DNA of 64,000 nucleotides from Parazoarcus communis. Its GTDB lineage: Bacteria; Pseudomonadota; Gammaproteobacteria; Burkholderiales; Rhodocyclaceae. The position numbers and the translations under genes are program-made. This document shows positions 8,604-18,025 of the stretch, in pieces. Below the pieces are notes generated by a model, which saw nothing but the letters and a program-made list of their open reading frames with translations, was not told the origin of the DNA and made no database searches. The DNA lies in contig NZ_CP022187.1 in assembly GCF_003111645.1 (NCBI RefSeq), positions 4,508,082-4,572,081 on the forward strand, in the 5' to 3' direction. Positions within the stretch are counted from its first letter, which is position 1, and every line of letters starts with the position of its first letter.

Positions 8604-10091
8604 ATGTTTGAATCCGCCGAGTTGGGTCACCGTACCGACAAGGAAACCTACGACGAGGCCGTCCCCGCATTGCGTGCTGCCTTGCTCGACGCGCAGTTCG
8701 AGTTGCTCGATTCGAAGCAGTTCGCGGTGGTGGTGCTGATCAATGGCATCGACGGTGCGGGCAAGGGTGAGACCGTCAACCTTCTCAATGAATGGATGGA
8801 CCCGCGGCATATCGAGGCCTGGGCTTTCGATACGCCGACCGATGAGGCATCGGTCCGCCCCTTCATGTGGCCGTTCTGGCGCGCGCTGCCCCCGAAAGGC
8901 AAGATCGGCGTGCTGTTCAACAACTGGTACACCGAACCGATCCGCGAGCGGGTGGAGCGCAGCAGCAAGAAAGCCGATTTTGACCAGCAGATGGACGAAA
9001 TTCGCCGCTTTGAGGAGATGCTGGCCCACGAGGGCGTGCTGCTGATCAAGCTCTGGTTCCACCTCTCCAAGGATGGTCAGAAAAAGCGTCTGAAGGAGCT
9101 CGAAAAGGATCCCAAGACGCGCTGGCGTGTCACCGATCGCGACTGGCACTACTTTGAACGCTACGAGCGCTACCGGGACGTCGCCGGGCGCGCGCTGCGT
9201 CTGACCAGCACAGGTGACTGTCCGTGGACGATCGTTGACGGCAGCGATGCACGCTTTCGTGCGCTGTTTGTCGGTCGTGTGCTGCTCGACGGCCTGCGCA
9301 AGCGCCTCGACACCGCACAGCGGCACTGGATGCCGCGCAAGACGGCGGCGCCGCTGCCGCCCGCGATCGATTCGCTCAATCTGCTCAACAGCCTGCAACT
9401 CAAGCAGGACATGAGCAAGAAGGAGTACGAGGACCTGCTGGAACGTTACCAGGGCCGGTTGGCGCTGCTGACCCGCGATCCTGCCTTCCGCGAGCACGGC
9501 GTGGTGCTGGTCTTCGAGGGAGGCGACGCCGCGGGAAAGGGCGGCGCAATCCGGCGCATCACGGCCGCGCTCGATGTGCGTCAGTACCGCATCATCCCGA
9601 TTGCTGCGCCGAGCGAGGAGGAGCTTGCCCAGCCCTATCTGTGGCGCTTCTGGCGTCACCTGCCGGGCCGGGGAAAGGTCGTGATCTTTGACCGCTCCTG
9701 GTATGGCCGGGTGCTGGTCGAGCGGGTCGAGGGCTTCTGCTCCGAGGCGGACTGGATGCGGGCGTATGGCGAGATCAACGATTTCGAGGATCAGCTGGTG
9801 CAGGCCGGTACGGTCGTCGTGAAGTTCTGGCTTGCGATCAGCAAGGATGAACAGCTGGCGCGGTTCAAGGCGCGTGAAGCTGAGCCGCACAAGCGCTTCA
9901 AGATCACCGAGGAGGACTGGCGCAATCGCGAGCGCTGGGACGATTACGCACGTGCGGTGTGTGACATGGCAGACCGCACCAGCACTGAAAACGCTCCGTG
10001 GACGCTGGTCGAAGCCGACAACAAGCTGTTCGCGCGAATCAAGATCCTGCGCACGGTGTGCGAAGCCCTTGAGGCGGCAATGGCAAAGTGA
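8604..10091 (+). CDS. pap: Polyphosphate:AMP phosphotransferase, two fused PPK2 domains
   Basis: Uses polyphosphate to phosphorylate AMP to ADP. 495 residues, the two-domain PPK2 class. Each half has a Walker A loop: 'INGIDGAGKGE' (near residue 50) and 'FEGGDAAGKGGA' (near 310). The second half has the canonical 'FDRSWYGRVLVERVEG' lid region; the first half has 'FNNWYTEPIRERVE' instead, so only the C-terminal half looks catalytically complete, as is typical for PAP. The start is ATG after GAAAGGA. Presence of this gene fits a polyphosphate-accumulating or energy-storing lifestyle (inference). Confidence 0.93.
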   Translation: MFESAELGHRTDKETYDEAVPALRAALLDAQFELLDSKQFAVVVLINGIDGAGKGETVNLLNEWMDPRHIEAWAFDTPTDEASVRPFMWPFWRALPPKGKIGVLFNNWYTEPIRERVERSSKKADFDQQMDEIRRFEEMLAHEGVLLIKLWFHLSKDGQKKRLKELEKDPKTRWRVTDRDWHYFERYERYRDVAGRALRLTSTGDCPWTIVDGSDARFRALFVGRVLLDGLRKRLDTAQRHWMPRKTAAPLPPAIDSLNLLNSLQLKQDMSKKEYEDLLERYQGRLALLTRDPAFREHGVVLVFEGGDAAGKGGAIRRITAALDVRQYRIIPIAAPSEEELAQPYLWRFWRHLPGRGKVVIFDRSWYGRVLVERVEGFCSEADWMRAYGEINDFEDQLVQAGTVVVKFWLAISKDEQLARFKAREAEPHKRFKITEEDWRNRERWDDYARAVCDMADRTSTENAPWTLVEADNKLFARIKILRTVCEALEAAMAK

Positions 10092-10272
10092 GAGCCTGCC
10101 TGACCGGCGTAGGCAGCGGCAATGAAGATGTCTGTTACAAAACAGGGCTTCACGCTTTCTTGCAATGCAACATCAAACTGCGGTTGTGTCCGTTAGAATT
10201 GAAACATGACAACAACGTGAGGCGGCGCACGCCAACGGCGGCAGTCGTCTGCTTAAACCAAGCGGTGAATTC

Positions 10273-11652
10273 TTGAGCGATGATTCTTCCCCTGAAACCA
10301 CTGCCGATACCGGTGCAAACAAGCCGGCGGCAACGGGTTTCGACTCGACGGCCCAGTTCGTGGCCTGGGTGCGTGGTGCAGCCCCCTATATCCATGCCTT
10401 TCGAGGCAAGACCTTCGTTGTTGGCTTTGGAGGCGAAGTGGCTGGTGGCGAGCTCGCGCAGAAGCTTGCCTACGACTGCAACCTGCTTGCCGCGCTGGGT
10501 ATCCGCCTGGTGCTGGTGCACGGCGCGAGACCGCAGATTGATGCGGAGATCGAGCGCAGGGGGCTCGAGTCGCGGTTTCACAACGGCCTCCGGGTGACCG
10601 ACCCGGCAGCGCTCGAATGCGTCAAGTCCGCCATGGCGGTGACCCGCTTCGAGGTCGAGGCCCTGCTTTCCCAGGGCTTGCCCAATACGCCGATGGCGGG
10701 CAGCTACATGCGCGTGACCGGTGGCAACTTCATTACGGCGCGCCCGGTCGGGGTGGTCGACGGTGTCGATTACCAGTTCACCGGCGCCGTGCGCAAGATC
10801 ATTGCCGACGAGATCAATGCCGACCTCGATCAGCAGAACGTTGTCCTGATCACGCCGCTGGGCGTGTCTCCCGCCGGCGAGATCTTCAACCTGTGCATGG
10901 AAGAGGTGGCAGAAGCAGTTGCGGTCGCGGTGAAGGCCGAGAAGCTGATCTACCTGTGTGATGCGCCGGGCCTGCTCGACAGCGACGGCGAACTGATCGA
11001 GTCCGTTACGGCCGACGAGGCGCAGCGGCATTTCGATGCGGGTGAGGGGCTTACCGAAGACCTGCACCTGTATCTGCCGTGTGCGATCCGGGCGGTTCGC
11101 AAGGGCGTCGCACGCAGTCACCTGATCGACCGCGACGAGGACGGCGGCCTGTTGCTCGAGTTCTTCACTCACGCCGGTGTAGGCACCGTGGTGTCGCGGG
11201 ACGCACTGTTCCGCCTGCGCGAAGCGGGTATCGATGACGTCGCGGCGCTGGTGTCGCTGATTTCGCCGATGGAAGCCGACGGCACCCTGGTGCGACGGGG
11301 CAGGGAGTTGCTCGAGCAGGAGGTCGAGCGCTTCACGGTGGTCGAGCATGACGGCATGCTGGTCGGGTGTGCGGCGCTCTACCCATTCACCGAAGACAAC
11401 GCGGCCGAGCTTGCCTGCCTCGCCGTCGTGCCCGAATACCGTCGAGCGGGCCTTGGTGATCAATTGCTGAAGCGGATTGAGCGCCGGGCGAGAATGCAGC
11501 GCCTGGAGCGGCTGTTCGTTCTTACCACCCGCACTGCACACTGGTTCCGCGAGCGCGGTTTCAGTGAAATCGGACCCGAGACGCTGCCTCAGCGCAAACG
11601 CGATCTGTACAACCTGCAGCGTCGCTCCAAGGTGTTTGTAAAAGCGCTATGA
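10273..11652 (+). CDS. argA: N-acetylglutamate synthase (amino-acid N-acetyltransferase)
   Basis: First step of arginine biosynthesis: glutamate + acetyl-CoA to N-acetylglutamate. 459 residues. N-terminal amino-acid-kinase-like domain ('VVGFGGEVAGGELAQKLAYD', 'LVLVHGARPQID') that normally binds inhibitory arginine, and a C-terminal GNAT domain ('ELACLAVVPEYRRAGLGDQLL', the acetyl-CoA loop). The start codon is TTG; no ATG occurs in frame near the N-terminus and the ribosome site is weak. The 180 bases upstream hold no gene. A PAS-GGDEF gene begins 55 bases downstream and may be co-transcribed. Confidence 0.95.
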   Translation: MSDDSSPETTADTGANKPAATGFDSTAQFVAWVRGAAPYIHAFRGKTFVVGFGGEVAGGELAQKLAYDCNLLAALGIRLVLVHGARPQIDAEIERRGLESRFHNGLRVTDPAALECVKSAMAVTRFEVEALLSQGLPNTPMAGSYMRVTGGNFITARPVGVVDGVDYQFTGAVRKIIADEINADLDQQNVVLITPLGVSPAGEIFNLCMEEVAEAVAVAVKAEKLIYLCDAPGLLDSDGELIESVTADEAQRHFDAGEGLTEDLHLYLPCAIRAVRKGVARSHLIDRDEDGGLLLEFFTHAGVGTVVSRDALFRLREAGIDDVAALVSLISPMEADGTLVRRGRELLEQEVERFTVVEHDGMLVGCAALYPFTEDNAAELACLAVVPEYRRAGLGDQLLKRIERRARMQRLERLFVLTTRTAHWFRERGFSEIGPETLPQRKRDLYNLQRRSKVFVKAL

Positions 11653-11707
11653 ATCGCGCTGCCGCCATGCTCTCGCGCACGACATCGCCACCGGGGGCTG
11701 GCGGCGA

Positions 11708-13105
11708 ATGCTGAAGATTCCGCACATCTGGCGCCGCTCGGCGCGCTCGCGAAAAGCGGACGATGCCGCCGAACTGGCACTGCTGCGCAGTGTGGCAAAG
11801 GGCATTCACGGGGTCGAGGCGATGTTCAGCCACGACGGCAGGCTGCGCTGGATCAGTCCTTCGGTCGAACGCCTCACGGCGCGTCTGCCCACGCGCTACC
11901 TCGGTGCCGATGATGCGCTGGCATTGCTGGTGCATTCTTCCGATCTGGCCTATTGCCGCCGCGTCATGGGTGAAGTGCTGGCATCGGGCGAGGCGCGCGA
12001 TTTCGAGCTTCGCCTGCAGCGCGACGACGGCAGGTTCAATTGGGTGGCTTGCCACTGGCGCGCACTGCGTGACGAGCAGGGGGGCATCGAGGGTGTCCGC
12101 CTGTCGGCAGAAGACATTCAGGCGCGCAAGGAAACCGAGTACACGCTGCTCGAAACGGTGGCCGAGCTGCGACGGGCGCAGGCCTTGCGCGAGCACTATC
12201 TCACGCGCAGCAACGATGAGCGGCATCGGCTCTCGGCCCTGCTCAACGTCATCCGGCTCGGGATCCTGTTCATCGACCGGGATCACCGTGTGCTCTATTT
12301 CAACAGTGCGATGCTCAAGCTGTGGGGCTATCCGCCGGAGGAGAACCTGATCGGGGTGAGGGATGTGGTGCTGCAAAGCACGATTGCGCCCCTGCTGATG
12401 GATCCGTCCGCGTATTTTGCGCATATCGCCAGCGTCGTTCGTTCCCCACAAGTGAGTGAGCCGCATGAGTTCAAGTTCAAGGATGGCCGGATCGTCACCG
12501 ACATTTCGGCGGTCGTCGAGGGCGGGCTCGATGGGCGCGGTATCGGGCGAGTGTGGATTTACGAGGACGTTACCGAGCGCCGCCAGGTGGCCGAGCAGCT
12601 GGTGGCGCTTGCCGAGCGCGACCCGCTGACCAATCTGTTCAACCGCCGACGCTTTCATGAAGAGCTCGACCGCCTGCTGGCCGACGCCGAGCGTCGGAAG
12701 ACCGGCGTCGGCTTGCTGTCCTTCGATCTCGACGGCTTCAAGCCGATCAACGACCAGTACGGACATCCGGCCGGCGACGAGGTGCTGATCGGGCTGGCCG
12801 ATGGGCTGCGTCGAATCGTGCGCCGCAACGAGATGTTCTTTCGTCTTGGCGGAGACGAGTTTGCCGTGCTGGTGCCCGACGCCAATGCCGAAGCCCTGTC
12901 GGAGCTTGCCAGCCGACTGCTCGAAGGCGTTGCGTCCTTGCGTTTCCATTTTTCCGGGCACGAGGCGAGTGTTACCGCCAGCATTGGAGCCGCCTGTTAT
13001 CCGGATCACGGAAAGGATGTCGAGACCCTCATGGCTGCGGCAGACCGGGCCATGTACCGTTCCAAGGACGCGGGGCGCAACTGCTGGAGTCTGGCCGGGC
13101 AGTGA
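11708..13105 (+). CDS. PAS-PAS-GGDEF diguanylate cyclase
   Basis: 465 residues, soluble (no membrane segment). Two PAS-type sensor domains (about residues 25-150 and 175-295; 'RWISPSVERLTARLP', 'VLYFNSAMLKLWGYPPEEN') precede a GGDEF domain (about 300-465) with 'ERDPLTNLFNRRRFHEEL', 'FDLDGFKPINDQYGHPAGD' and the active-site 'RLGGDEFAVL'. The cyclase site is intact, so c-di-GMP synthesis is expected. The product-inhibition I-site, normally RxxD five residues before GGDEF, reads 'RRNE' and so is altered. The signal sensed is unknown; the second PAS could hold a ligand or flavin. Confidence 0.92.
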   Translation: MLKIPHIWRRSARSRKADDAAELALLRSVAKGIHGVEAMFSHDGRLRWISPSVERLTARLPTRYLGADDALALLVHSSDLAYCRRVMGEVLASGEARDFELRLQRDDGRFNWVACHWRALRDEQGGIEGVRLSAEDIQARKETEYTLLETVAELRRAQALREHYLTRSNDERHRLSALLNVIRLGILFIDRDHRVLYFNSAMLKLWGYPPEENLIGVRDVVLQSTIAPLLMDPSAYFAHIASVVRSPQVSEPHEFKFKDGRIVTDISAVVEGGLDGRGIGRVWIYEDVTERRQVAEQLVALAERDPLTNLFNRRRFHEELDRLLADAERRKTGVGLLSFDLDGFKPINDQYGHPAGDEVLIGLADGLRRIVRRNEMFFRLGGDEFAVLVPDANAEALSELASRLLEGVASLRFHFSGHEASVTASIGAACYPDHGKDVETLMAAADRAMYRSKDAGRNCWSLAGQ

Positions 13106-13140
13106 GCGCGGTGCTGGTTCATGCGTTGTGCTCGGCGCAA

Positions 13141-13168
13141 TTGCCCGTGTTCGACAGGCTGATAGAAT
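13141..13168 (+). promoter_or_regulatory. Sigma-70 promoter for yggX
   Basis: TTGCCC (13141-13146), 16 bases, TAGAAT (13163-13168), about 45 bases before the yggX ATG. The spacing is near-optimal and the site lies in the gap after the GGDEF gene, so yggX probably has its own transcript. Confidence 0.55.
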
Positions 13169-13215
13169 GGGCGCCTGAGTGTTCGACTAACCCCAATTGC
13201 AAAGAGGAATGAATA

Positions 13216-13488
13216 ATGGCCCGTATGGTCAATTGCGTGAAGCTGGGTCGCGAGGCCGAAGGTCTTGACCTGCCGCCGGTTCCAGGCGAACTGGGCAAGC
13301 GTATTTACGCCAGCGTTTCCAAGGAAGCCTGGCAGCAGTGGGTCAAGTACCAGACCATGCTGATCAACGAGAACCGCCTCAATCTGATGGACGCGCGTGC
13401 GCGCAAGTATCTCGCCGAACAGATGGAGAAGCACTTCTTCGAAGGTGGTGCAGACCAGATCGGTGGATACGTACCGCCGGCTGCCTGA
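13216..13488 (+). CDS. yggX: Probable Fe(2+)-trafficking protein
   Basis: 90 residues, the whole family length. Starts '[18 protein letters not shown]' with the conserved cysteine at residue 7, and contains '[13 protein letters not shown]', '[16 protein letters not shown]' and '[11 protein letters not shown]', all diagnostic for YggX. The family is linked to protection of iron-sulfur proteins against oxidants and to iron handling in the cytoplasm. A ribosome site AGAGGAA precedes the ATG. It is a single-gene unit between a promoter and a strong bidirectional terminator. Confidence 0.96.
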   Translation: MARMVNCVKLGREAEGLDLPPVPGELGKRIYASVSKEAWQQWVKYQTMLINENRLNLMDARARKYLAEQMEKHFFEGGADQIGGYVPPAA

Positions 13489-13534
13489 GCCAGGATTCCG
13501 CGGTGCGGCCTGGTGGCCGGCCGCAGCGGAAATG

Positions 13535-13567
13535 AAAAAGGGATGGTCTGCGACCATCCCTTTTTTT
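13535..13567. terminator. Bidirectional intrinsic terminator between yggX and phoU
   Basis: A 14-bp stem (AAAAAGGGATGGTC / GACCATCCCTTTTT) with a 3-base loop, followed by seven T on plus and five T on minus. It sits between the convergent yggX and phoU stops, so it can end both transcripts. Confidence 0.93.
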
Positions 13568-13584
13568 CGATCCGGTGCCCGGAA

Positions 13585-14295
13585 TCAGGCCTTGGTGTTG
13601 CCTGCCTCGGCTGCCACGGACTTGGCGTAGCGGACATCTCGTCCCTGAACGAGGAACACCACGTATTCGGCGACGTTCTTTGCGTGATCACCGATGCGCT
13701 CGATGGCCTTGGCGATGAAGAGCACTTCGAGACTGCTGGAGATCGTGCGCGGATCTTCCATCATGAAGGTGATCAGCTGACGCATGGTGCCCTTGAAGCT
13801 GGCATCCACGTCCTCGTCCTGCTTGGTGATTGCCGTCCAGTTCGACACATCGGCACGGGCAAAGCTGTCGAGCGCGCTGCGCAGCATGTCGAGCACCAGG
13901 CCGGTGGCGTGACTCAGGTCGACGCGCATCGAGAAGGTATGGTCGCCGGAGTGCAGGCGCTTGCCCGCCTTGGCGATCTTCTTGGCCTCGTCGCCGATGC
14001 GCTCCAGATCGGCGATCGCCTTGATGACGGTCATCACCAGACGCAGGTCAACCGCTGCGGGCTGGCGTTTGGCAATGATCTGGTTGCACTCTTCGTCGAT
14101 CTCGACTTCGAGCAGGTTGATCCGGTGGTCACCGTCGATCACGCGTTCGAGCAGCGCGGTATTCCCGGTTTTCAGGCCCTCGAGCGCATTCGCAACCTGG
14201 GTTTCGACCAGGCCGCCCATCTGCAGTACGCCGGTACGGATCTTTTCCAGTTCGGTATCGAACTGCTTGTGGGTATGTTCGGTCATTTTTGGCAT
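13585..14295 (-). CDS. phoU: Phosphate signalling protein PhoU
   Basis: Negative regulator linking the Pst phosphate transporter to the PhoR/PhoB two-component system. 236 residues, two repeated three-helix bundles with the metal-binding acidic pattern visible in 'KAIADLERIGDEAKKIAK' and 'KAIERIGDHAKNVAEYV' (E/D-xx-R-x-GD). Here it is not next to pst or phoBR genes but 51 bases downstream of rpiA. The ATG at 14295 or the one three codons later could be used. Confidence 0.95.
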   Translation of the reverse strand: MPKMTEHTHKQFDTELEKIRTGVLQMGGLVETQVANALEGLKTGNTALLERVIDGDHRINLLEVEIDEECNQIIAKRQPAAVDLRLVMTVIKAIADLERIGDEAKKIAKAGKRLHSGDHTFSMRVDLSHATGLVLDMLRSALDSFARADVSNWTAITKQDEDVDASFKGTMRQLITFMMEDPRTISSSLEVLFIAKAIERIGDHAKNVAEYVVFLVQGRDVRYAKSVAAEAGNTKA

Positions 14296-14346
14296 GGCTT
14301 ATTCCAGGAAGGCGACAGGCTATCAGGTCCAAATGAAAGTTTTGTT

Positions 14347-15009
14347 TCAGTCACGAAGCTGACGCTCGACGCCGCCGGCGCTTGCGAGCAAGAGGACGTC
14401 GGCACCACGGCGGGCGAACAGACCATTGGTGACAACGCCGACGATCTGGTTGAGCGTGGTTTCCATCGCCACCGGGTCGCTGATTGACAGCCCGTGCACG
14501 TCGAGGATCAGATTGCCGTTGTCGGTCACGAAGCCCTCACGCAGGCGCGGCGAGCCGCCAAGGCGGACGAGTTCGCGCGATACCTGAGCCGCGGCCATCG
14601 GAATGACCTCGACCGGCAGCGGAAACTTGCCGAGCGTAGCGACCTGCTTGCTCGCGTCGCAGATGCACACGAAGCGACGGGATACGGCGGCGACGATCTT
14701 CTCGCGCGTGAGTGCGCCGCCGCCGCCCTTGATCATGCAGAAGTGACCGTCGATCTCATCCGCGCCGTCGATATAGACCGGGATCTCTTCGATCTCGTCG
14801 AGGCTGAAAAGCTTGATGCCGTGGGCGGCGAGGCGTTTCGAGCTGGCTTCCGAGCTGGAGATGGCGCCACGAATGCGGTCGCGCATGCCGGCGAGTCCGT
14901 CGATGAAGTGGTTGACCGTAGAGCCCGTGCCGACGCCGACGATGCTGCCGTCCTCGACTTCCTTGAGTGCTGCCAGGGCAGCGGCTTTCTTGAGTTCGTC
15001 CTGATTCAT
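14347..15009 (-). CDS. rpiA: Ribose-5-phosphate isomerase A
   Basis: Interconverts ribose-5-phosphate and ribulose-5-phosphate. 220 residues, usual length. Seen: '[14 protein letters not shown]' phosphate loop, '[14 protein letters not shown]', '[22 protein letters not shown]' region with the catalytic Asp/Lys residues, and 'GNLILDVHG'. It starts 29 bases after the moeA stop and ends 51 bases before phoU, suggesting a moeA-rpiA-phoU transcript. The product feeds the phosphoribulokinase/transketolase genes at the left end of the window. Confidence 0.96.
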   Translation of the reverse strand: MNQDELKKAAALAALKEVEDGSIVGVGTGSTVNHFIDGLAGMRDRIRGAISSSEASSKRLAAHGIKLFSLDEIEEIPVYIDGADEIDGHFCMIKGGGGALTREKIVAAVSRRFVCICDASKQVATLGKFPLPVEVIPMAAAQVSRELVRLGGSPRLREGFVTDNGNLILDVHGLSISDPVAMETTLNQIVGVVTNGLFARRGADVLLLASAGGVERQLRD

Positions 15010-15038
15010 GAAAAATCCGTATGGTGGGGTCGTGTGTT

Positions 15039-16289
15039 TCAGACGAGGCCGTCGAAGGGCTGGACCAGCACCCGGTCACCGGGCTGCACGCCTGCGCAGT
15101 CCTCGGGCAGGACAATGAAGCAGTCTGCTTCGGACATCGAGCGCAGGATGCCCGAGCCTTGCGCGCCTGCCTGTGCCACGCTGATCTGGCCGTTGGCCCG
15201 CGACAGTCGGCCGCGGATGTACTCGCAGCGTCCGGGCTGCTTGCGGATGGTGTCGCTGCAGCTTGCCTCGAACAGGCCGGCCGGCGGCAGCGGATTGACC
15301 CCCATCAGCTTGAGCAGGGCGTCCTGCACGAACTGATAGAAGGTCACAAGCACCGCTACCGGGTTGCCCGGCAGGCCGAACAGCATTGCATTGCCGATGC
15401 GCCCGAAGGCCATCGGGCGGCCGGGCTTGATGGCGAGTTTCCAGAACGAAACCTCGCCCATGCGCATCATCATGTCGCGGATGAAGTCCGCTTCGCCAAC
15501 CGATACGCCGCCGCTGGTGATGATGACGTCGGCGGCCTGCGAGGCTTCGCTGAAGGCGGCTTCGAGCGCGGCCGGGTTATCCGCGATCACGCCCATGTCG
15601 ATGAGGTCGCAGCCGAGGCGGCTGAGGGCACCGAACAAGGTGTAGCGATTGCTGTCGTACACTTCGCCGGGTGCAAGCGGACGGCCGATGGATGCGATCT
15701 CGTCACCGGTGGAAAAGAACGCCACGCGCAGGCGCCGGCAGACGGTGATTTCGGCGATGCCAAGCGAGGCAATCAGGCCAAGCTCGGCCGGTCCGCAACG
15801 CCTTCCGGCGCTCAGGGCTGCGCTGCCCAGGGCGAGGTCCTCGCCGGCACGGCGCAGGTTCTGACCACGTCGCTGGCCTGCGGGAATGAAGACCTGGTTG
15901 TCTTCGCGGCGCGTGACTTCCTGCACCACGATGGTGTCTGCACCTTCGGGAATGGCGGCGCCGGTCATGATTCTGATCGCCTGGCCGGCGCCGACGATGC
16001 CGGAGAAGGGGCGCCCGGCGTAGGCCGTGCCAACCACGGTGAGCGCCGTGTCGCCACTGGCGGCAAGGTCGATCGCCCGCACGGCGTAGCCGTCCATGGC
16101 GGAATTATCGTGTGCAGGGACGTTGCACGGGGCAATGACATCGAGGGCGAGCACACGGCCGAGCGCTGAGCGCACGGCAACGCGCTCCCAGCCAACGATC
16201 GTGCTCACTGCATCAAGGATGGTTGCTCTTGCTTCGTCGGCGCTCAGGAAGTTGCGGGGCGTCGTTTCGGGAGGGCTTGGCTGAGTCAT
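15039..16289 (-). CDS. moeA: Molybdopterin molybdenumtransferase
   Basis: Inserts molybdenum into adenylated molybdopterin, the last step of Mo cofactor synthesis. 416 residues from the ATG at 16289, which gives the expected N-terminus ('[15 protein letters not shown]'); a 45-codon open extension upstream has no support. Key motifs: '[13 protein letters not shown]', '[18 protein letters not shown]', 'FFSTGDEI', 'YDSNRYTL', '[13 protein letters not shown]' and 'KPGRPMAFG', '[13 protein letters not shown]'. It opens the minus-strand group that continues with rpiA and phoU. Confidence 0.96.
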   Translation of the reverse strand: MTQPSPPETTPRNFLSADEARATILDAVSTIVGWERVAVRSALGRVLALDVIAPCNVPAHDNSAMDGYAVRAIDLAASGDTALTVVGTAYAGRPFSGIVGAGQAIRIMTGAAIPEGADTIVVQEVTRREDNQVFIPAGQRRGQNLRRAGEDLALGSAALSAGRRCGPAELGLIASLGIAEITVCRRLRVAFFSTGDEIASIGRPLAPGEVYDSNRYTLFGALSRLGCDLIDMGVIADNPAALEAAFSEASQAADVIITSGGVSVGEADFIRDMMMRMGEVSFWKLAIKPGRPMAFGRIGNAMLFGLPGNPVAVLVTFYQFVQDALLKLMGVNPLPPAGLFEASCSDTIRKQPGRCEYIRGRLSRANGQISVAQAGAQGSGILRSMSEADCFIVLPEDCAGVQPGDRVLVQPFDGLV

Positions 16290-16422
16290 CTGCTGGATCC
16301 GGAGGTGCGGTGACGAATGATGTCGCGGACGTCCATTTTTACCACAATGCAGGCACGACTGGCGTATTACGCAATGTTGGCGTGCCAACCTGTCGCGCAG
16401 GTCTGCCGTTAAAATTTGCAGC

Positions 16423-17229
16423 ATGACCCAGAATGTTCACGAAGCCGCCCTGGCGGCGATGATGCTCGACGATCCCGGCGCCAAGTGCGCGGCCACGATG
16501 CAGCTGCGTTCGGACTGGTGCGTCGGTGCGCTCGAGCCCGTGCCGGGCGCGGACGACCCGCACGCAGTGACAGTGCCGGGGCGTCCGCGACGTCCGCAGC
16601 TCGTGCCGCCGCAGCAGCTCTCTGCGCGCCGGGTGGGGACGCGGGAAGGGCATGCGGCGATGCTGCACGCGATTGCGCACATCGAATTCAATGCCATCAA
16701 TCTCGCGCTCGATTGCGTTCATCGTTTTCGCAGCATGCCGCGCAGCTTTCACGACGAATGGCTGATGGTGGCGGCAGAGGAGGCTTATCACTTCGGTCTG
16801 GTGCAGGCGCGCCTGACTGCGCTTGGCTATGACTACGGAGACTTCCCTGCGCACAACGGGCTGTGGGAGATGGCCTGTCGTACGGCGGACGACGTGCTGT
16901 CGCGCATGGCACTGGTGCCGCGTGTGCTCGAGGCGCGCGGGCTCGATGCCACGCCGCCGATTGCGGACAAGTTGCGCAGTATCGGTGACCGGGAGAGCGT
17001 TGCGGTGCTCGACATCATCCTGCGTGACGAAGTGGGGCATGTGGCGATTGGCGACCGCTGGTTCCGCAGGTGCTGCGAGGACCGGGGGCTGGATGCCGAG
17101 GCGTGCTATCTCGATCTGATTGCCCGCTTCGACGCACCCTGGCCGCAGCCGCCCTTGCACCGGGAGGCGCGTTTGGCGGCTGGATTCAGTGCCGCCGAAC
17201 TGGATCGCCTGGCGCGCGGCCGGCACTGA
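16423..17229 (+). CDS. DUF455 ferritin-like protein
   Basis: 268 residues, cytoplasmic, all-helical. The ferritin-like diiron ligands are recognisable: 'AHIEFNAINLALD' (E and H), 'AEEAYHFGLV' (E-x2-H) and 'DEVGHVAIGDRWF' (E-x2-H). This is the DUF455 family, distantly related to MiaE-type diiron oxygenases; the real substrate is unknown to me. The ATG lies 133 bases from the divergent moeA start. The middle 'TPPIADKLRSIGDRESVAVLD' is also family-typical. It is followed, convergently, by the cytochrome c4 gene with a terminator between. Confidence 0.85.
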   Translation: MTQNVHEAALAAMMLDDPGAKCAATMQLRSDWCVGALEPVPGADDPHAVTVPGRPRRPQLVPPQQLSARRVGTREGHAAMLHAIAHIEFNAINLALDCVHRFRSMPRSFHDEWLMVAAEEAYHFGLVQARLTALGYDYGDFPAHNGLWEMACRTADDVLSRMALVPRVLEARGLDATPPIADKLRSIGDRESVAVLDIILRDEVGHVAIGDRWFRRCCEDRGLDAEACYLDLIARFDAPWPQPPLHREARLAAGFSAAELDRLARGRH

Positions 17230-17295
17230 ACACGCCGCAGCATCAGGGCTCAGCCTGCACTGCGGGCAGGTGCGTGGCATGAGTGGGGCAGGAAC

Positions 17296-17323
17296 AAAAA
17301 AAGGGTGGCCGCAGCCACCCTTT
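17296..17323 (-). terminator. Intrinsic terminator after cytochrome c4 gene
   Basis: A 10-bp stem AAAGGGTGGC / GCCACCCTTT with a 4-base loop, followed on minus by seven T. It lies about 20 bases past the cytochrome stop codon and can also slow transcription coming from the DUF455 gene. Confidence 0.88.
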
Positions 17324-17343
17324 CCTGTTCGTGCGAACTGCGC

Positions 17344-17970
17344 TTAGCGCAGGCCGGCTGCGTAGTCGGCCACAGCCTTCATTTCCTTGTCGGTCATCTT
17401 CAACGCGATCATGCGCATCATCGAGTTCGGGTCGTTTGCACGGGCGCCGTCACGGAAGTTCTTCAGCTGGGCTTCGGTGTAGTCGGCAAACTGACCCGCG
17501 AGCGCAGGGTACTGGGCAGGCAGGCCGGCACCGGCAGGGCCATGACAGGCTGCACAGGCGGGAACGCCCTTGGATGCAATGCCTGCGCGCCAGATGTGCT
17601 GACCGGCGTTGAGGGTGTCGAGGTTCTTGGCGGCTTCAGGCTGCAGCGTCTGTGAGGAGAAGTACTCCGCCAGTGCTTTCATGTCGGCCACGTCGAGACC
17701 GGCGACCATGGCGCCCATCACTGCGTTTTCACGCGCAGGCGGCTTTCCGTCCCAGCTCTTGAATTCTTGCAGTTGCTTGAACAGGTACTCGGAGTGCTGG
17801 CCAGCGAGCTTCGGGTTTGCCGGAAGCTGGCTGTTGCCGTCCGCCATGTGACAGCCTGCACAGATCGTCTCAGCGGTCTGTTTTGCCTTGGCCAGGTCGG
17901 GTGCCTGATCCTGAGCTTGGAGGCTGCCTGCGACCAGCAGCAGCGAGAGCAGCAGGGAACGCTTGATCAT
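17344..17970 (-). CDS. Cytochrome c4-type dihaem protein
   Basis: Periplasmic electron carrier, probably to a terminal oxidase. 208 residues with a cleavable signal peptide ('LLLSLLLVAGSLQAQ'). Two haem-c sites, 'CAGCH' and 'CAACH', sit in two homologous class-I cytochrome domains; each has a later Met ligand candidate ('NAVMGAMVAGLD', 'NSMMRMIALKM'). Two similar halves with 'PxLAGQ' in each ('NPKLAGQHSEYL', 'YPALAGQFADYT') identify the c4 family. It is divergent from engB, sharing an AT-rich intergenic segment around 18003-18025. Confidence 0.93.
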   Translation of the reverse strand: MIKRSLLLSLLLVAGSLQAQDQAPDLAKAKQTAETICAGCHMADGNSQLPANPKLAGQHSEYLFKQLQEFKSWDGKPPARENAVMGAMVAGLDVADMKALAEYFSSQTLQPEAAKNLDTLNAGQHIWRAGIASKGVPACAACHGPAGAGLPAQYPALAGQFADYTEAQLKNFRDGARANDPNSMMRMIALKMTDKEMKAVADYAAGLR

Positions 17971-18025
17971 GATGTCCTCGGAAAGCCGTGAGTGAATGCC
18001 CTAAAACGCGGTATTCTATATCACG

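Noticed and set aside
11561..13009. 482-codon minus-strand frame opposite argA end and GGDEF gene
   Set aside because: Shadow frame; the plus strand carries PAS and GGDEF motifs.
14296..14346. Pho box in front of phoU
   Set aside because: The sequence CTTTCATTTGGACCTGATAG only loosely resembles the consensus; rpiA-phoU read-through is simpler.
16423..17229. DUF455 gene as MiaE tRNA hydroxylase
   Set aside because: Ferritin-like ligands are shared, but the size and other blocks fit DUF455; MiaE proper cannot be claimed.
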